The translations under genes and the position numbers were made by a program. Below, in pieces: positions 1 through 7,209 of a stretch of 64,000 nt of DNA (positions are counted from its first letter, which is position 1; every line of letters begins with the position of its first letter). Under the pieces are notes generated by a model. It did no database searches. It saw nothing but the letters and a program-made list of their open reading frames with translations, and was not told the DNA's origin. Source of the stretch: JAXMDC01 sp046349035 (GTDB lineage Bacteria > Pseudomonadota > Alphaproteobacteria > Rhizobiales > Kaistiaceae); the NCBI GenBank assembly GCA_046349035.1, contig JAXMDC010000002.1, forward strand, positions 310,001 through 374,000, given 5' to 3'.

Positions 1-397
1 GGAGCTTGCCGAGGAAGGTCTGCCAGCCGTAACGCGCGCCGGCGAGGTTGCGATCCTGGTCGGGACCGAAGCCGCTCTGCTCCATGCGCAGGCGAACGCC
101 ACGCGGCGTCGGCGTCAGCGTGAACGTGACGAGGGTGTTCACCCCCGACGACTCCCAACTGAAGGCAAGCCGCTTGGCCGGCTCGATCGCCTTCACCACG
201 CAGTCGACCACGCCGTTCCAGTGTGCGACCGGCGCCGTGCGGAAGGTGAAGCGGTGGCCGAGCACCGGACGGAAGTCGTTCTCCATCAGCCACTCGGCGA
301 GGAGCGGTCCCTCAGTCAGCGCCCGCCAAACGAGGGCGGCGGAGTAGGGGAGGTCTTCCTCCATCACCACGGAGCGGTCGAGAACGGCTGCGGTCAT
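1..397 (-). CDS. SRPBCC (AHSA1-type) domain protein, C-terminus cut off
   Basis: The reading frame starts at an ATG whose complement lies at 395-397 and runs off the left edge, so about 132 codons are visible. The N-terminal part reads VVMEEDLPYSAALVWRALTE, the usual opening of AHSA1/START-fold proteins, followed by a VVDCVVKAIEPAKRLAFSW stretch typical of the beta-sheet that lines the ligand cavity. The family binds small hydrophobic ligands or acts as an Hsp90 co-chaperone-like fold; the ligand here is unknown. Its start overlaps the stop of the upstream ArsR gene by four bases (ATGA), so the two are translationally coupled. The same two-gene design recurs at 10794-11671 and 45320-46125. 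Confidence 0.85.
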   Translation of the reverse strand, partial: MTAAVLDRSVVMEEDLPYSAALVWRALTEGPLLAEWLMENDFRPVLGHRFTFRTAPVAHWNGVVDCVVKAIEPAKRLAFSWESSGVNTLVTFTLTPTPRGVRLRMEQSGFGPDQDRNLAGARYGWQTFLGKL

Positions 398-744
398 TGC
401 TTCCTCCCTTTGGGTGTGTCGGCATCGAGGCGCTTGAGGACGCCCTCAAGGCGCTCGAAGCGCTTCGTCCAGAAGGCGCCGTAGAAGCTCATCCAGTCGA
501 CCAGCGGCGCGAGGCCCTTGGGGTCGGCGCAGTAGTGCGTCTCGCGCCCGGCGCGGCGGTCGGAGACGAGGCCGGCCTGCTTCAGCATCCCGAGATGCTT
601 GGAGACCGCCGGCTGCGAGACGCCGGCCTGCGCCGTCAGCGCATGAACCGTCTGCTCGCCGTCGCGACAGAGGCGCTCGAATATCGCCCGCCGCGTCGGG
701 TCGCCGAGAGTGCGGAAGAGGGTGTCGGTTGCCATCTGCATCAT
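394..744 (-). CDS. ArsR-family winged-helix repressor
   Basis: This 116-residue protein has the classic ArsR opening (LFRTLGDPTRRAIFERL, about residues 9-25) and recognition helix region SQPAVSKHLGMLKQAGL (about 43-59). It has no CxC metal-binding motif, so it is probably not an arsenic/cadmium sensor. It belongs to the subgroup that is co-transcribed with an SRPBCC partner, as here, with a four-base overlap. It probably represses its own operon: two copies of a 20-base site lie just upstream at 751-802. Start choice is uncertain because three ATGs lie within the first four codons and none has a clear Shine-Dalgarno. Confidence 0.9.
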   Translation of the reverse strand: MMQMATDTLFRTLGDPTRRAIFERLCRDGEQTVHALTAQAGVSQPAVSKHLGMLKQAGLVSDRRAGRETHYCADPKGLAPLVDWMSFYGAFWTKRFERLEGVLKRLDADTPKGRKQ

Positions 745-750
745 GGAGAA

Positions 751-802
751 ACCAATAACCGATGAGTTATCGGTAAGTCAAGACCAATAACCGACGAATT
801 AT
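751..802 (-). promoter_or_regulatory. Tandem operator of the ArsR gene
   Basis: ACCAATAACCGATGAGTTAT at 751-770 is repeated as ACCAATAACCGACGAATTAT at 783-802, two mismatches in 20, with a 32-base period (about three helical turns). The first copy contains the dyad ATAAC-N6-GTTAT. Its place directly before the arsR start fits autoregulation (inference). Confidence 0.65.
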
Positions 803-827
803 GGGAGTAGCAGTCGGAGCCCTGCGG

Positions 828-1370
828 CTAGCCTGTTTTCAGGTATTGCGGCGGCACTCGCTCGGTCAGCCAGACGCCGTTGTCGGCGAGGTAGAACGCG
901 AGACCGGCGGCGTGCATCGCTGCGGCGTCGACCGTAAGGATCGCCGGCGTCCCGTGCCGTTGTCCGACCCGTCGCGCCGTCGCCTCATCGAGCGAGAGAT
1001 GCACGTGCCGGCGCGAGCGCGGTTCCAATCCCTCGCGCAGGATCGCGGCGAGGAACCGCGTGGCCGTGCCATGGAAGAGAACATTGGGCGGCTCGCGCGG
1101 TGGCAGCGCGAGATCGACGGCGATGGAGTGCCCCTGCGCGGCGCGGATGCGCCGCCCATCCGCCGAAAGCGAGAAGCGGCGCTTGTCGCTGGTGCGAACG
1201 ACCGTCAGCAGGTCGTTGCGCGTGATCGGCATACAGGCCGCACTCGCCTTGGCGATGAGGTCGTCGACGTCGGTCCAGCCCTCCGCGTCGATGACGAGGC
1301 CGATCGCTTCCGGCTCGTGGCGCAGCACCAGGCTCAGGAACTTGCTGATGCGAACGGGATCGATGGGCAT
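828..1370 (-). CDS. kptA: RNA 2'-phosphotransferase KptA/Tpt1
   Basis: KptA/Tpt1 enzymes move an internal RNA 2'-phosphate to NAD+, giving ADP-ribose 1'',2''-cyclic phosphate. In fungi this finishes tRNA splicing; the bacterial substrate is not settled. The 180-residue length is normal for the family. Visible motifs are the N-terminal ISKFLSLVLRHEPEAIGL, the GWTDVDDL segment, the HVHLSLDEATARRVGQRHG active-site region and the C-terminal GVWLTERVPPQYL. No RNA ligase or splicing gene is adjacent. The gene stands alone, with a gene-poor region upstream (1371-2168). Confidence 0.93.
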   Translation of the reverse strand: MPIDPVRISKFLSLVLRHEPEAIGLVIDAEGWTDVDDLIAKASAACMPITRNDLLTVVRTSDKRRFSLSADGRRIRAAQGHSIAVDLALPPREPPNVLFHGTATRFLAAILREGLEPRSRRHVHLSLDEATARRVGQRHGTPAILTVDAAAMHAAGLAFYLADNGVWLTERVPPQYLKTG

Positions 1371-1588
1371 GGCGTAGCCTCGATGGTCGCGTCGTTTCCC
1401 TGAGCGAAGCGAGCTTACACGCGAAGCCGTGGCGCGATCAGGGCGGCTTGCCGAAGGGAGGAAAATGCCGCAGGCGGGGAACCGGCGAATCCGGACGTTC
1501 AGGCACGGGGACGCGAAGCCATCCTTGCGGATGGCCCGCAGCCCGCGTCACGCCCCTCCTGCCGGAGAGGCTCCACGGCACGCCCCGG

Positions 1589-1611
1589 GCCCGGCGGGGG
1601 TCGAACCCGCT
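1589..1611 (-). other. TΨC-arm-like hairpin without a full tRNA
   Basis: On the minus strand the sequence GCGGG-TTCGACC-CCCGC has the exact layout of a tRNA T-arm, with a 5-bp stem, a TTCRA loop, and G/C closing bases. I could not find a matching anticodon arm, a 5' acceptor strand complementary to the following CGGGCCC, or an encoded CCA. It may be a tRNA or tmRNA remnant, an attachment-site scar or part of a structured RNA. Confidence 0.35.
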
Positions 1612-1622
1612 TTCACCAGGTG

Positions 1623-1648
1623 CGAAGTAACCGGACTCTTCACCACCG
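1623..1648. repeat. 26-base repeat, copy 1
   Basis: Matches 1784-1809 with three mismatches in 26. Both copies end in CTCTTCACCACCG on the plus strand. The copies are in direct orientation, 161 bases apart, and copy 1 lies next to the T-arm-like hairpin. Confidence 0.6.
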
Positions 1649-1783
1649 CCTGCGGAGAGATGCCCGCGCGCCGTCGGCGGCGGCGCGGGAAAGGGAGAAG
1701 CCGGGGAACGGGCGAGACTGCGACTGCCCCTTTGGGGGGCACTGCCTGCGCTTGACCTTTCGGACAGCATCTCAGGCATCGGA

Positions 1784-1809
1784 CGAAGTAGCAGGTCTCT
1801 TCACCACCG
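1784..1809. repeat. 26-base repeat, copy 2
   Basis: Second copy of the direct repeat at 1623-1648. The conserved part is CGAAGTA then CTCTTCACCACCG. It is not part of any CRISPR-like regular array, as only two copies were seen. Confidence 0.6.
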
Positions 1810-2168
1810 GCCTCCCGGCCGGCCAGGCGGCCGGCCGCGATTAGTTGCGGGGAGGCCCCCGCATTGCAGGACAAAAGAACATCTCTGTCGCGGCGCCTGG
1901 GAAAAGAACGGCGGCGCCGCCAAGCGGACCCTGCCTTGCGCACCGGCCGGGGCCGGGCGCTTCAGCGTCGCGTCCGCTCCGCCATCGGTGCCGGGCGGCC
2001 GGCAAAGTGCCTGGCCGCCCCGTTCCCTCCGGCGGGCCCCGCGCTTCGGCCGCCGGGCGGAAAATGTCCGCCACGGCGAGCCCGGGATCCGGGTCTCCCG
2101 TCCGGCCAAGGCCGGATTCAGTTTGCGTCCCGCACCAGGCGGCGCCAATCGGGGAGGGGGCAACAAAA

Positions 2169-2201
2169 ACCCCTCCGGAGCGCCAGCGGCTCGGGAGGGG
2201 T
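2169..2201 (-). terminator. Rho-independent terminator, minus strand
   Basis: ACCCCTCC (2169-2176) pairs with GGAGGGGT (2194-2201), extended inside by GAGC/GCTC. On the minus strand it is followed directly by TTTTTGTT. It therefore ends a leftward transcript that begins to the right, where the only candidate is the small ORF at 2233-2319 or an untranslated RNA. Confidence 0.75.
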
Positions 2202-2232
2202 CCGGGGACCGGACGATCGCTCGCGCCTACTC

Positions 2233-2319
2233 TTAGAGCGCGGAGCCTCCCATTGCCGCGTTCGACCGCGCCAGCCTGGCGCTGCCCATCGCGTTGTCGG
2301 GTTGCATGTTCTTCAACAT
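2233..2319 (-). CDS. Possible 28-aa small protein
   Basis: A short frame starts with ATG at 2319, preceded on its strand by a GAGAG element 4-5 bases away. It ends with TAA at 2233, about 32 bases before a strong terminator. The peptide begins MLKNMQPDNAMGSARLARS and is rich in Ala, Met, Asn and Gly; it has no transmembrane segment that I can see. No family is recognised. The alternative is a small untranslated RNA that uses the same terminator. Confidence 0.3.
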   Translation of the reverse strand: MLKNMQPDNAMGSARLARSNAAMGGSAL

Positions 2320-2714
2320 GTCGCTCTCGCGTCCGTCCGGTCTATCCGCCGCGCCGCCGGTCATTCTTGCCGGGTCGCGTCGGTTATCGATGCGCCGACG
2401 AATACGGCCGACAGCGGCATCCGGTCAATCGCGTCGCGGCGCATGGCAGACCGGCGCATCGCGCGGCCGTCGCGTTTTTTTGAGCGCCGTTCAAGACCCG
2501 CTCGGACTGGCACGCCGGTCATCCGCGAATGCCTCCACCGGCCGCGGTCGAGCAGTACCGCGCGCGCTGCGCTGCCGTCCGGCTCGAGTCTCCGCCGGCA
2601 CGCGCCAGCGCTCACCGCCGGTTAAGCATCGCCGCAGGTTAACGTTGAACCCGCGCCTCGGCGGGCGCCCACTTCCGGAGAGATCGTCGAAGCGTTGCAA
2701 CGGAGGGCGTTCTG
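2320..2714. other. Intergenic region upstream of the EipB-like gene
   Basis: No supported gene. The open frames here are low-complexity, Arg-rich shadows. Two GTTAA-type elements occur near 2622 and 2639, but the spacing does not fit the CtrA TTAA-N7-TTAA rule. The region presumably carries divergent promoters for the leftward transcript ending at 2169 and for the gene at 2715. Confidence 0.4.
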
Positions 2715-3536
2715 ATGCCGACCGCTGACACCTGTTTCCGTTCGCCGGCCGCCGCCGCGATGCTGCTGGCATCGCTTGCCGCGCCCGCCGCTGCCGCGAC
2801 CGCGCCGCCCGAGTTCTTCAACGGCATCCAGCAGTTCAACCTGATGGCGCTGTCGAGCCCGCTCGGCGGCTCGCAAAGCGTCCAGGGCACGATGCGTGTG
2901 GACCTCCGCCGCGCCTGCCACGCGAGGGTCTTCGTCACCGATGTGAACCTCACGGTGGTTGGGCCGCGTGGCCCGATTGCCGCGATGTTTCACGACCAGA
3001 CCGCCGAGACCGCCGACGAGATGGCCTTCCAGTCGCGCGCGGTCGTCGCCGGCCGCGTCGTCTTCGAGATCTCGGGGACCGCCACCCGCTCGCCGGAGGG
3101 TGTGCGTGTCGATGTGGCGTCGCCGCGTCACCTGACGGCCTTCCTGCCGCGCGAGACGCTGTTTCCGATCGCCGCAATGCTTCAGGCACACGAGGCCGGT
3201 GCGGCCGGGGCCAGGGAGCTTCGCCAGAACGTCGTTGGCATCGACGCCGACGGGGTCTCGGTGACGGAGGTAATCAACACGTTCCGCCCGTCGGGCAGCG
3301 AGCGGCTCGACCCGGTGGCGCGCACCGTTGCCGACCAGCTCGGCCTCCACAAGCTGCCGCACTGGTGGATGCGGGTGGAGTCGGGACGCGACGCCGACCA
3401 ACGCATGGTGAGCGAGGGCCTGACTTACGCCAACGGTATCCAACTCGTCGGCACGCTCGAATTGCCGATGTTCGGCAAGTTCGATGTCGGGCAGCTTACT
3501 GCGGAGAGGGTGCCGTTGCCGGCCTGTCCGCCTTAG
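2715..3536 (+). CDS. DUF1849 / EipB-like periplasmic envelope protein
   Basis: The 273-residue product has a signal peptide (cleavage probably after AAPAAAATA, about residue 28), then the domain opening PEFFNGIQQFNLMALSSPLG. EipB is a periplasmic beta-spiral protein needed for envelope integrity in Brucella. This ORF shares the length, the Gly-rich early strand, a Cys near residue 68 (RRACHARV) and a Cys three residues from the end (PLPACPP). EipB is known to join such distant Cys residues by a disulfide. A GGAGGG element lies about nine bases before the ATG. Assignment rests on architecture and short motifs, so a different periplasmic beta-barrel-like family remains possible. Confidence 0.6.
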   Translation: MPTADTCFRSPAAAAMLLASLAAPAAAATAPPEFFNGIQQFNLMALSSPLGGSQSVQGTMRVDLRRACHARVFVTDVNLTVVGPRGPIAAMFHDQTAETADEMAFQSRAVVAGRVVFEISGTATRSPEGVRVDVASPRHLTAFLPRETLFPIAAMLQAHEAGAAGARELRQNVVGIDADGVSVTEVINTFRPSGSERLDPVARTVADQLGLHKLPHWWMRVESGRDADQRMVSEGLTYANGIQLVGTLELPMFGKFDVGQLTAERVPLPACPP

Positions 3537-3766
3537 GGGCGGGCGCCGCGGCCGGGCGCGGCGGCGCCGCTATCGCGCAGCGCCTGCTTGCGGGCCATTT
3601 TGCGCGCGCGGCGGATCGCCTCCGCTTTTTCGCGGTTGCGGCGCTCCGACGGCTTCTCGTAGGCCCGCCGCCGGCGCATTTCCCGAAACACGCCCTCGCG
3701 CTGCAGTTTCCTTTTCAGGGCCTTCAGCGCTTGTTCGATATTGTTGTCGCGTACGAAAATTTGCAT
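3533..3766 (-). CDS. rpsU: Ribosomal protein S21
   Basis: A component of the small ribosomal subunit near the anti-Shine-Dalgarno region. The start MQIFVRDNNIEQALKALKRK and the core REGVFREMRRRRAYEKPSER are diagnostic, and the C-terminal half is very basic as usual. The open frame extends upstream, but residues before MQIFV do not match S21, so the ATG at 3766 is chosen, giving 77 aa; AGGT lies three bases before it. The 3' end overlaps the end of the convergent EipB-like gene by four bases. Confidence 0.97.
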   Translation of the reverse strand: MQIFVRDNNIEQALKALKRKLQREGVFREMRRRRAYEKPSERRNREKAEAIRRARKMARKQALRDSGAAAPGRGARP

Positions 3767-4186
3767 TCGACCTGAAATCTTTCCCGAGTGCGTGACGGCG
3801 TCTGTGTGAGTAACGCCTATCATTGTTTGAAAATGCGCGTCGCGAAATCTTTCTCCGCGCCGCGTTGCTTTTGGCGGCAGCATGGCCTATTTAACAAGAG
3901 CGCCGCGTGAAGAGGCTTCGGTCTCCCGGCGTATTCGATGAGCGCCCCGCACGCAGGGTTCTCGAGACCCTGGCCCGCCCAACGGCAGCGGTGCCTCATC
4001 TGAAAGCTCCCTCGTTTTTGCTGTCTTCGTCATCTCCGGACTGTTGCGACCCGTGCTTTTTGGCGCCGAGCGATTGCGCCATGCGGCAGGTGCGCGGCGC
4101 CCGCCGGCGGCGCGCCAGCCAAGCGCGGGCCACGGCCGCTCGAGATTGGTTTCTCGGGCTCCGTTCAAGTGTTGAAGGAAAGAAAC
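3767..4186. other. Divergent promoter region and long cspA leader
   Basis: No gene supported. This is the joint upstream region of rpsU (leftward) and the cold-shock gene (rightward). It is locally richer in A+T near 3780-3850. A long leader before cspA-type genes commonly carries a temperature-responsive RNA structure; no specific fold could be verified by eye. Confidence 0.4.
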
Positions 4187-4396
4187 ATGGCTACTGGAAC
4201 TGTTAAGTTTTTCAATGTCGACAAAGGCTTCGGCTTTATTACTCAGGATGGCGGCGGCGCCGATGTGTTCGTTCACATCAGCGAACTCACCCGTTCGGGA
4301 ATAGGTACTCTACGGGAAGGCCAGAAGGTGTCTTTCGAGACCCAGGTCGATCCGCGTCGCGGCAAGCCGAACGCCGTCCAGGTTCGCGCGGTCTGA
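4187..4396 (+). CDS. cspA: Cold-shock domain protein (CspA family)
   Basis: A 69-residue single cold-shock domain, an OB fold that binds single-stranded RNA/DNA and melts RNA structure. RNP1 (KGFGFI) and RNP2 (VFVHIS) are intact, and it opens with MATGTVKFFNVD. A frame-compatible GTG lies 18 bases upstream, but the AAGGAAAG element and family alignment favour the ATG at 4187. A paralog lies at 39535-39744. The short gene that follows is on the same strand after 99 bases. Confidence 0.96.
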   Translation: MATGTVKFFNVDKGFGFITQDGGGADVFVHISELTRSGIGTLREGQKVSFETQVDPRRGKPNAVQVRAV

Positions 4397-4495
4397 ACCG
4401 CCGCCCGGCCTTTGCCGTAACCAAAAGGGCGCGGCGCTCGGCGCCGCGTTCTGCCCGTGCCGCGTCGCCTCTCGCGGTCCGCAAGGAGGCCATCT

Positions 4496-4741
4496 GTGGC
4501 CGATAGCTCGAAGGAAATCCGAGCCCGCGCCGCGCTCCGCCTCGAAAAAACGCAGCGCGATGCGGCCGCACGCGACAAGGCACGCGCCGACCACGACGCG
4601 CAGCGCAGCCAGGCGCGCGAGCGGATGGTCGAGCAGCGGCGGCAGCGGCTCGCCAAGGAAGCCGCCGACACGCCGGCATCGAGTTCCGCTGAACCGAAAT
4701 CGACCGCGCGCCGCAAGGGCGGGACCGAATCCGCGCGTTGA
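4496..4741 (+). CDS. Small charged helical protein downstream of cspA
   Basis: The 81-residue protein is chosen from a GTG with a perfect AAGGAGG element six bases upstream; an ATG 39 bases earlier has none. The sequence is dominated by Arg, Lys, Ala, Glu and Gln (ARAALRLEKTQRDAAARDKA) and should form a long, possibly coiled, helix with a disordered tail. Comparable short charged proteins sit beside cspA in other Hyphomicrobiales (DUF6481-like). That link is from memory and not verified. A nucleic-acid or ribosome-linked role is a guess. Confidence 0.7.
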   Translation: MADSSKEIRARAALRLEKTQRDAAARDKARADHDAQRSQARERMVEQRRQRLAKEAADTPASSSAEPKSTARRKGGTESAR

Positions 4742-4792
4742 AGCGGCTTGAGCCGGCCCGACGCGGCCGGGCGCCCCGGCCGCCCGGCGATT

Positions 4793-5488
4793 CTACGGCG
4801 CGCCGTCGAAGAAAACGCAGGTAACGGCGCAGCGCTGCAGCGACGCGTCGGCATTGGTGGTGACCGTCCAACTGCCCCCGGATTGCGCCAGCGAGCACTC
4901 GCCGACCGCCTTGTCCGCCTCCCGCGTTGTCGTCTGCAGCGACGAGATCATGCAGAACTTCGCACCGGCCGCTTCAGCGAGCGGTGCCGCCTGCGGCGCG
5001 CCGGCGATCTGAATCTGCTTGAAGGTCAGGTTGCGCACGACCCCGGGGATCGCCGTGGCGATGACCGCCGGCGTCACCGCCGGGGCGTCGCGCCCGGCCG
5101 CGCCGGCCGCTCCCGCGTCGCCCTTGGCTCCGGGTTGGCCGGCCGGCCCCGCGGGACCGGGCGGTCCGGCTATGCCGGCCGGGCCGGGATCGCCCTGGGC
5201 GCCGGCGGCACCCGGCTGACCGGCCTCGCCCTTGGCACCCGGTTCGCCCTTAGCGCCGGCTGGGCCGCTCGGCCCCGCGGGTCCGGCCGGGCCGACGAGG
5301 TTCGCGCGGGTTTCCGGGGTCTTGAGGTCGTCGGCGGTGAGGCCGCCGAGAAGCTTCACCAGACCGCCTCCGGTGGCGGCACTCACCAGCACGCCGCCGA
5401 GGCCGAGCACGGCCACAGTCGCCGCCGCGACGATAATCGACTCCACCCGGCCGGAGCTCATTCCGCCCGCGCTGCCCTCTTCAGCCAC
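4793..5488 (-). CDS. Membrane-anchored collagen-like repeat protein
   Basis: The 231-residue protein starts at a GTG with GGAGGC five bases upstream. One transmembrane helix (about residues 17-39) is followed by 23 consecutive Gly-X-Y triplets (about 66-134), including GAK, GEP and GDP units typical of bacterial collagen-like proteins. The C-terminal region (about 140-231) has four Cys (KFCM, GECS, QRCA, VTCVF), suggesting a disulfide-stabilised periplasmic or surface domain. No enzyme motif is seen. Likely a trimeric stalk carrying a small head domain. The gene stands alone on the minus strand. Confidence 0.85.
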   Translation of the reverse strand: MAEEGSAGGMSSGRVESIIVAAATVAVLGLGGVLVSAATGGGLVKLLGGLTADDLKTPETRANLVGPAGPAGPSGPAGAKGEPGAKGEAGQPGAAGAQGDPGPAGIAGPPGPAGPAGQPGAKGDAGAAGAAGRDAPAVTPAVIATAIPGVVRNLTFKQIQIAGAPQAAPLAEAAGAKFCMISSLQTTTREADKAVGECSLAQSGGSWTVTTNADASLQRCAVTCVFFDGAP

Positions 5489-5669
5489 TCAATGCCTCCA
5501 TGTTGCGTTACTCTGCGCGCAGCCTCGCGCCGGCCCGCACTCGGCGAGCCGGCGGTAAGGTCGCGCCGCATCCCATCGGTCGGCGCAACAAAGCCCGCGA
5601 CCGTGGCAGGAGCGTGGCTGGGATGGCGAGGGTATTGGCGTGATCGATGTCGCGGTAGCAAGACGTGCG

Positions 5670-6308
5670 TCAGGCCGCGTTCCACTCCACAATTAGGAAC
5701 GACGTTGCGCCCGCGCCGCACGCCAGCGCCGCCGCGATGAACTTAAGTTGCGCAGGCGTGAAACGATCTTTTCTGGATCGTTTGCATTCACAGAAGAGCA
5801 CGTCGGTTCCGTCCCAACAAAACACATCAAAGAAAGCCCTCGTTCCCGCTTTCTCTCGGATTGATTCAACTAGTTTTTGCAGGTCGGGTGGGACACTCGC
5901 CGCGTTGTGACCCTCGACGGTCCGCCAGCTGGAGGGCATGTCCCGGAGGAAGTGTAGCCCCCTGCCAAAGGCTTCGGTCCAGACACCCGTCCAGCCGGCC
6001 GCCTCAAGCAACCGGAGGACAAAGATTTCGGCAAAGACGGCCTGCCCCGAGAAATCCAGGACCGGCTTACCTCCAAAATCGAACGAGAGGGGTGACCCAC
6101 GCCAGGCTGGGAAAGTGGGATAGGTCGTCGGTAGGTCTATGACGTCTCCATCAGGAAGACGAGCCTGAGTAACGCCGGAAGGTAAGAGGAGAGGGGGGAG
6201 GCTCACCGGAAAACACTGCAATAGCGCACGCGTTCCGTGCAACCCAGACAGGCGGCGGCGCGGTAGGCTCTCAGATCGCCCAGGCGCTTTGCCGGAAGAG
6301 CGTCGCAA
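5670..6308 (-). CDS. Hypothetical protein with a VRR-NUC/PD-(D/E)xK-like core
   Basis: About 212 residues. The C-terminal part reads FFDVFCWDGTDVLFCECKRS followed by KDRFTPAQLKFIAAAL. An Asp before a strand, then ExK, then a downstream Gln helix, is the pattern of VRR-NUC and related PD-(D/E)xK nucleases. Codon use and composition are visibly more A+T-rich than in neighbours, pointing to acquisition. The start is uncertain: the first ATG (6308) overlaps the next gene's end by 38 bases, and internal GTG starts are possible. It could be a degenerate or standalone nuclease subunit. Confidence 0.6.
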   Translation of the reverse strand: MRRSSGKAPGRSESLPRRRLSGLHGTRALLQCFPVSLPPLLLPSGVTQARLPDGDVIDLPTTYPTFPAWRGSPLSFDFGGKPVLDFSGQAVFAEIFVLRLLEAAGWTGVWTEAFGRGLHFLRDMPSSWRTVEGHNAASVPPDLQKLVESIREKAGTRAFFDVFCWDGTDVLFCECKRSRKDRFTPAQLKFIAAALACGAGATSFLIVEWNAA

Positions 6309-7134
6309 AGCCTTCCATCGAAAGGCGCAGTTCCAGATCGCGGAGGGCGATGAACGCTTCGCCGATCCACGCCTCGATGCTCAGCAGCGGATTGGCCGGT
6401 GCCGGCGCGTAGGGGTTGGCCCCCTTGGCGTAGGGGCTGACCGGTGCCGGCGCCGGCGCGGCAACCCGCGGCGGCGCCGTGCCGCCGCTCCGCTCGGCGA
6501 AGGTAAAGCCGGGGCGGTTGATCTCCTCCATCGCCGCCGGCGGCAGGTGAGTGAGATGCACGGGCGTCGTGTTGCGCGGCGGATGCGGCAGCGGCTCGGC
6601 GCCGTCCGGCACTGTCGGCTGGTTCAGCACCGGCATCATCATCAGCTCGGGGAAGCCGTTGGTCAGGCGCTTGTAGCCCTCGGCCGAGCGCGGATGGTTC
6701 TCGGCGACATAGGCGATGACCGTGTCGATGCCGGTCGCCTTGGCCTCTTCGGGGAAGCGGGTCTCGCGGAGGATCGTCAGCAGCGTGTCGAACTGGTCGG
6801 CGGCAAGATCGATGACCTTGACGCGGCGGTCGGGGATGATCAGCCGGTCGAACAGCGAGACCTGGCCGCGGGTGTGGACCAGGGTCGCCGGCTCGGAGGG
6901 GATGAACCGCGACAGGGCCGGGTCGCCGGGATTGGCGTCGAAGGCGTTGACGTGACGGCCGTTGCCGCGAAAGAAATCGACGATCAGCCGGGCGGTCAGC
7001 GTCTTGCCGACGCGAGCCCGCGGTGAGACGACGAAAACCACCGTCGACCGGCCGCCGGGGGCGCCGCTCTCCCGTCCCTTACGTCCGCTGTCGCCCTGAC
7101 GGGGGCCGTCCCCGCCGGGTTCGGGTGTGAGCAT
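6271..7134 (-). CDS. ParA/MinD-like P-loop ATPase, paralog A
   Basis: A 287-residue protein. After a disordered Gly-rich N-terminus comes VVFVVSPRARVGKTLTARL (about 32-50), a deviant Walker A of the ParA/MinD type (xxRxGKT). VKVIDLAADQFDTLL matches the switch region, where VIDL replaces the usual Walker B. The C-terminus is rich in Pro, Ala and Tyr, then ends in a short helical domain. It lies 75 bases downstream of a second ParA-like gene on the same strand, so the two are probably one operon. No ParB or plasmid gene is nearby, so chromosome segregation of a plasmid type is unlikely. Confidence 0.75.
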   Translation of the reverse strand: MLTPEPGGDGPRQGDSGRKGRESGAPGGRSTVVFVVSPRARVGKTLTARLIVDFFRGNGRHVNAFDANPGDPALSRFIPSEPATLVHTRGQVSLFDRLIIPDRRVKVIDLAADQFDTLLTILRETRFPEEAKATGIDTVIAYVAENHPRSAEGYKRLTNGFPELMMMPVLNQPTVPDGAEPLPHPPRNTTPVHLTHLPPAAMEEINRPGFTFAERSGGTAPPRVAAPAPAPVSPYAKGANPYAPAPANPLLSIEAWIGEAFIALRDLELRLSMEGFATLFRQSAWAI

Positions 7135-7209
7135 CGCTCCCCACTCCTGCTCACCGAAGCGCCGATTTTATGGCGGGGCCGCCGCGGCCCCGCCGACGCG
7201 TCCTTACTG

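Larger units (their letters stand above)
1371..2168. other. Gene-poor region with repeats and no convincing CDS
   Basis: About 800 bases without a supported protein gene. Overlapping GC-driven open frames occur on both strands, but their residues are Arg/Pro/Gly/Ala-rich and low in complexity, and no clean ribosome binding site was found. The stretch does hold a repeated 26-base sequence (1623-1648 and 1784-1809) and a T-arm-like hairpin near 1589-1611, listed separately. It may encode an untranslated RNA or be a decayed or integration-prone site. Confidence 0.5.

Noticed and set aside
1560..1660. A complete tRNA or tmRNA gene
   Set aside because: Only the T-arm pattern is present. No anticodon arm, no paired acceptor stem and no encoded CCA or tag-reading frame could be found.
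1623..1809. CRISPR array
   Set aside because: Only two imperfect copies and no uniform spacer set; no cas gene in the window.
1864..2625. 253-codon rightward Arg-rich frame in the gene-poor stretch
   Set aside because: Low-complexity residues, no ribosome binding site, and crosses the minus-strand terminator.
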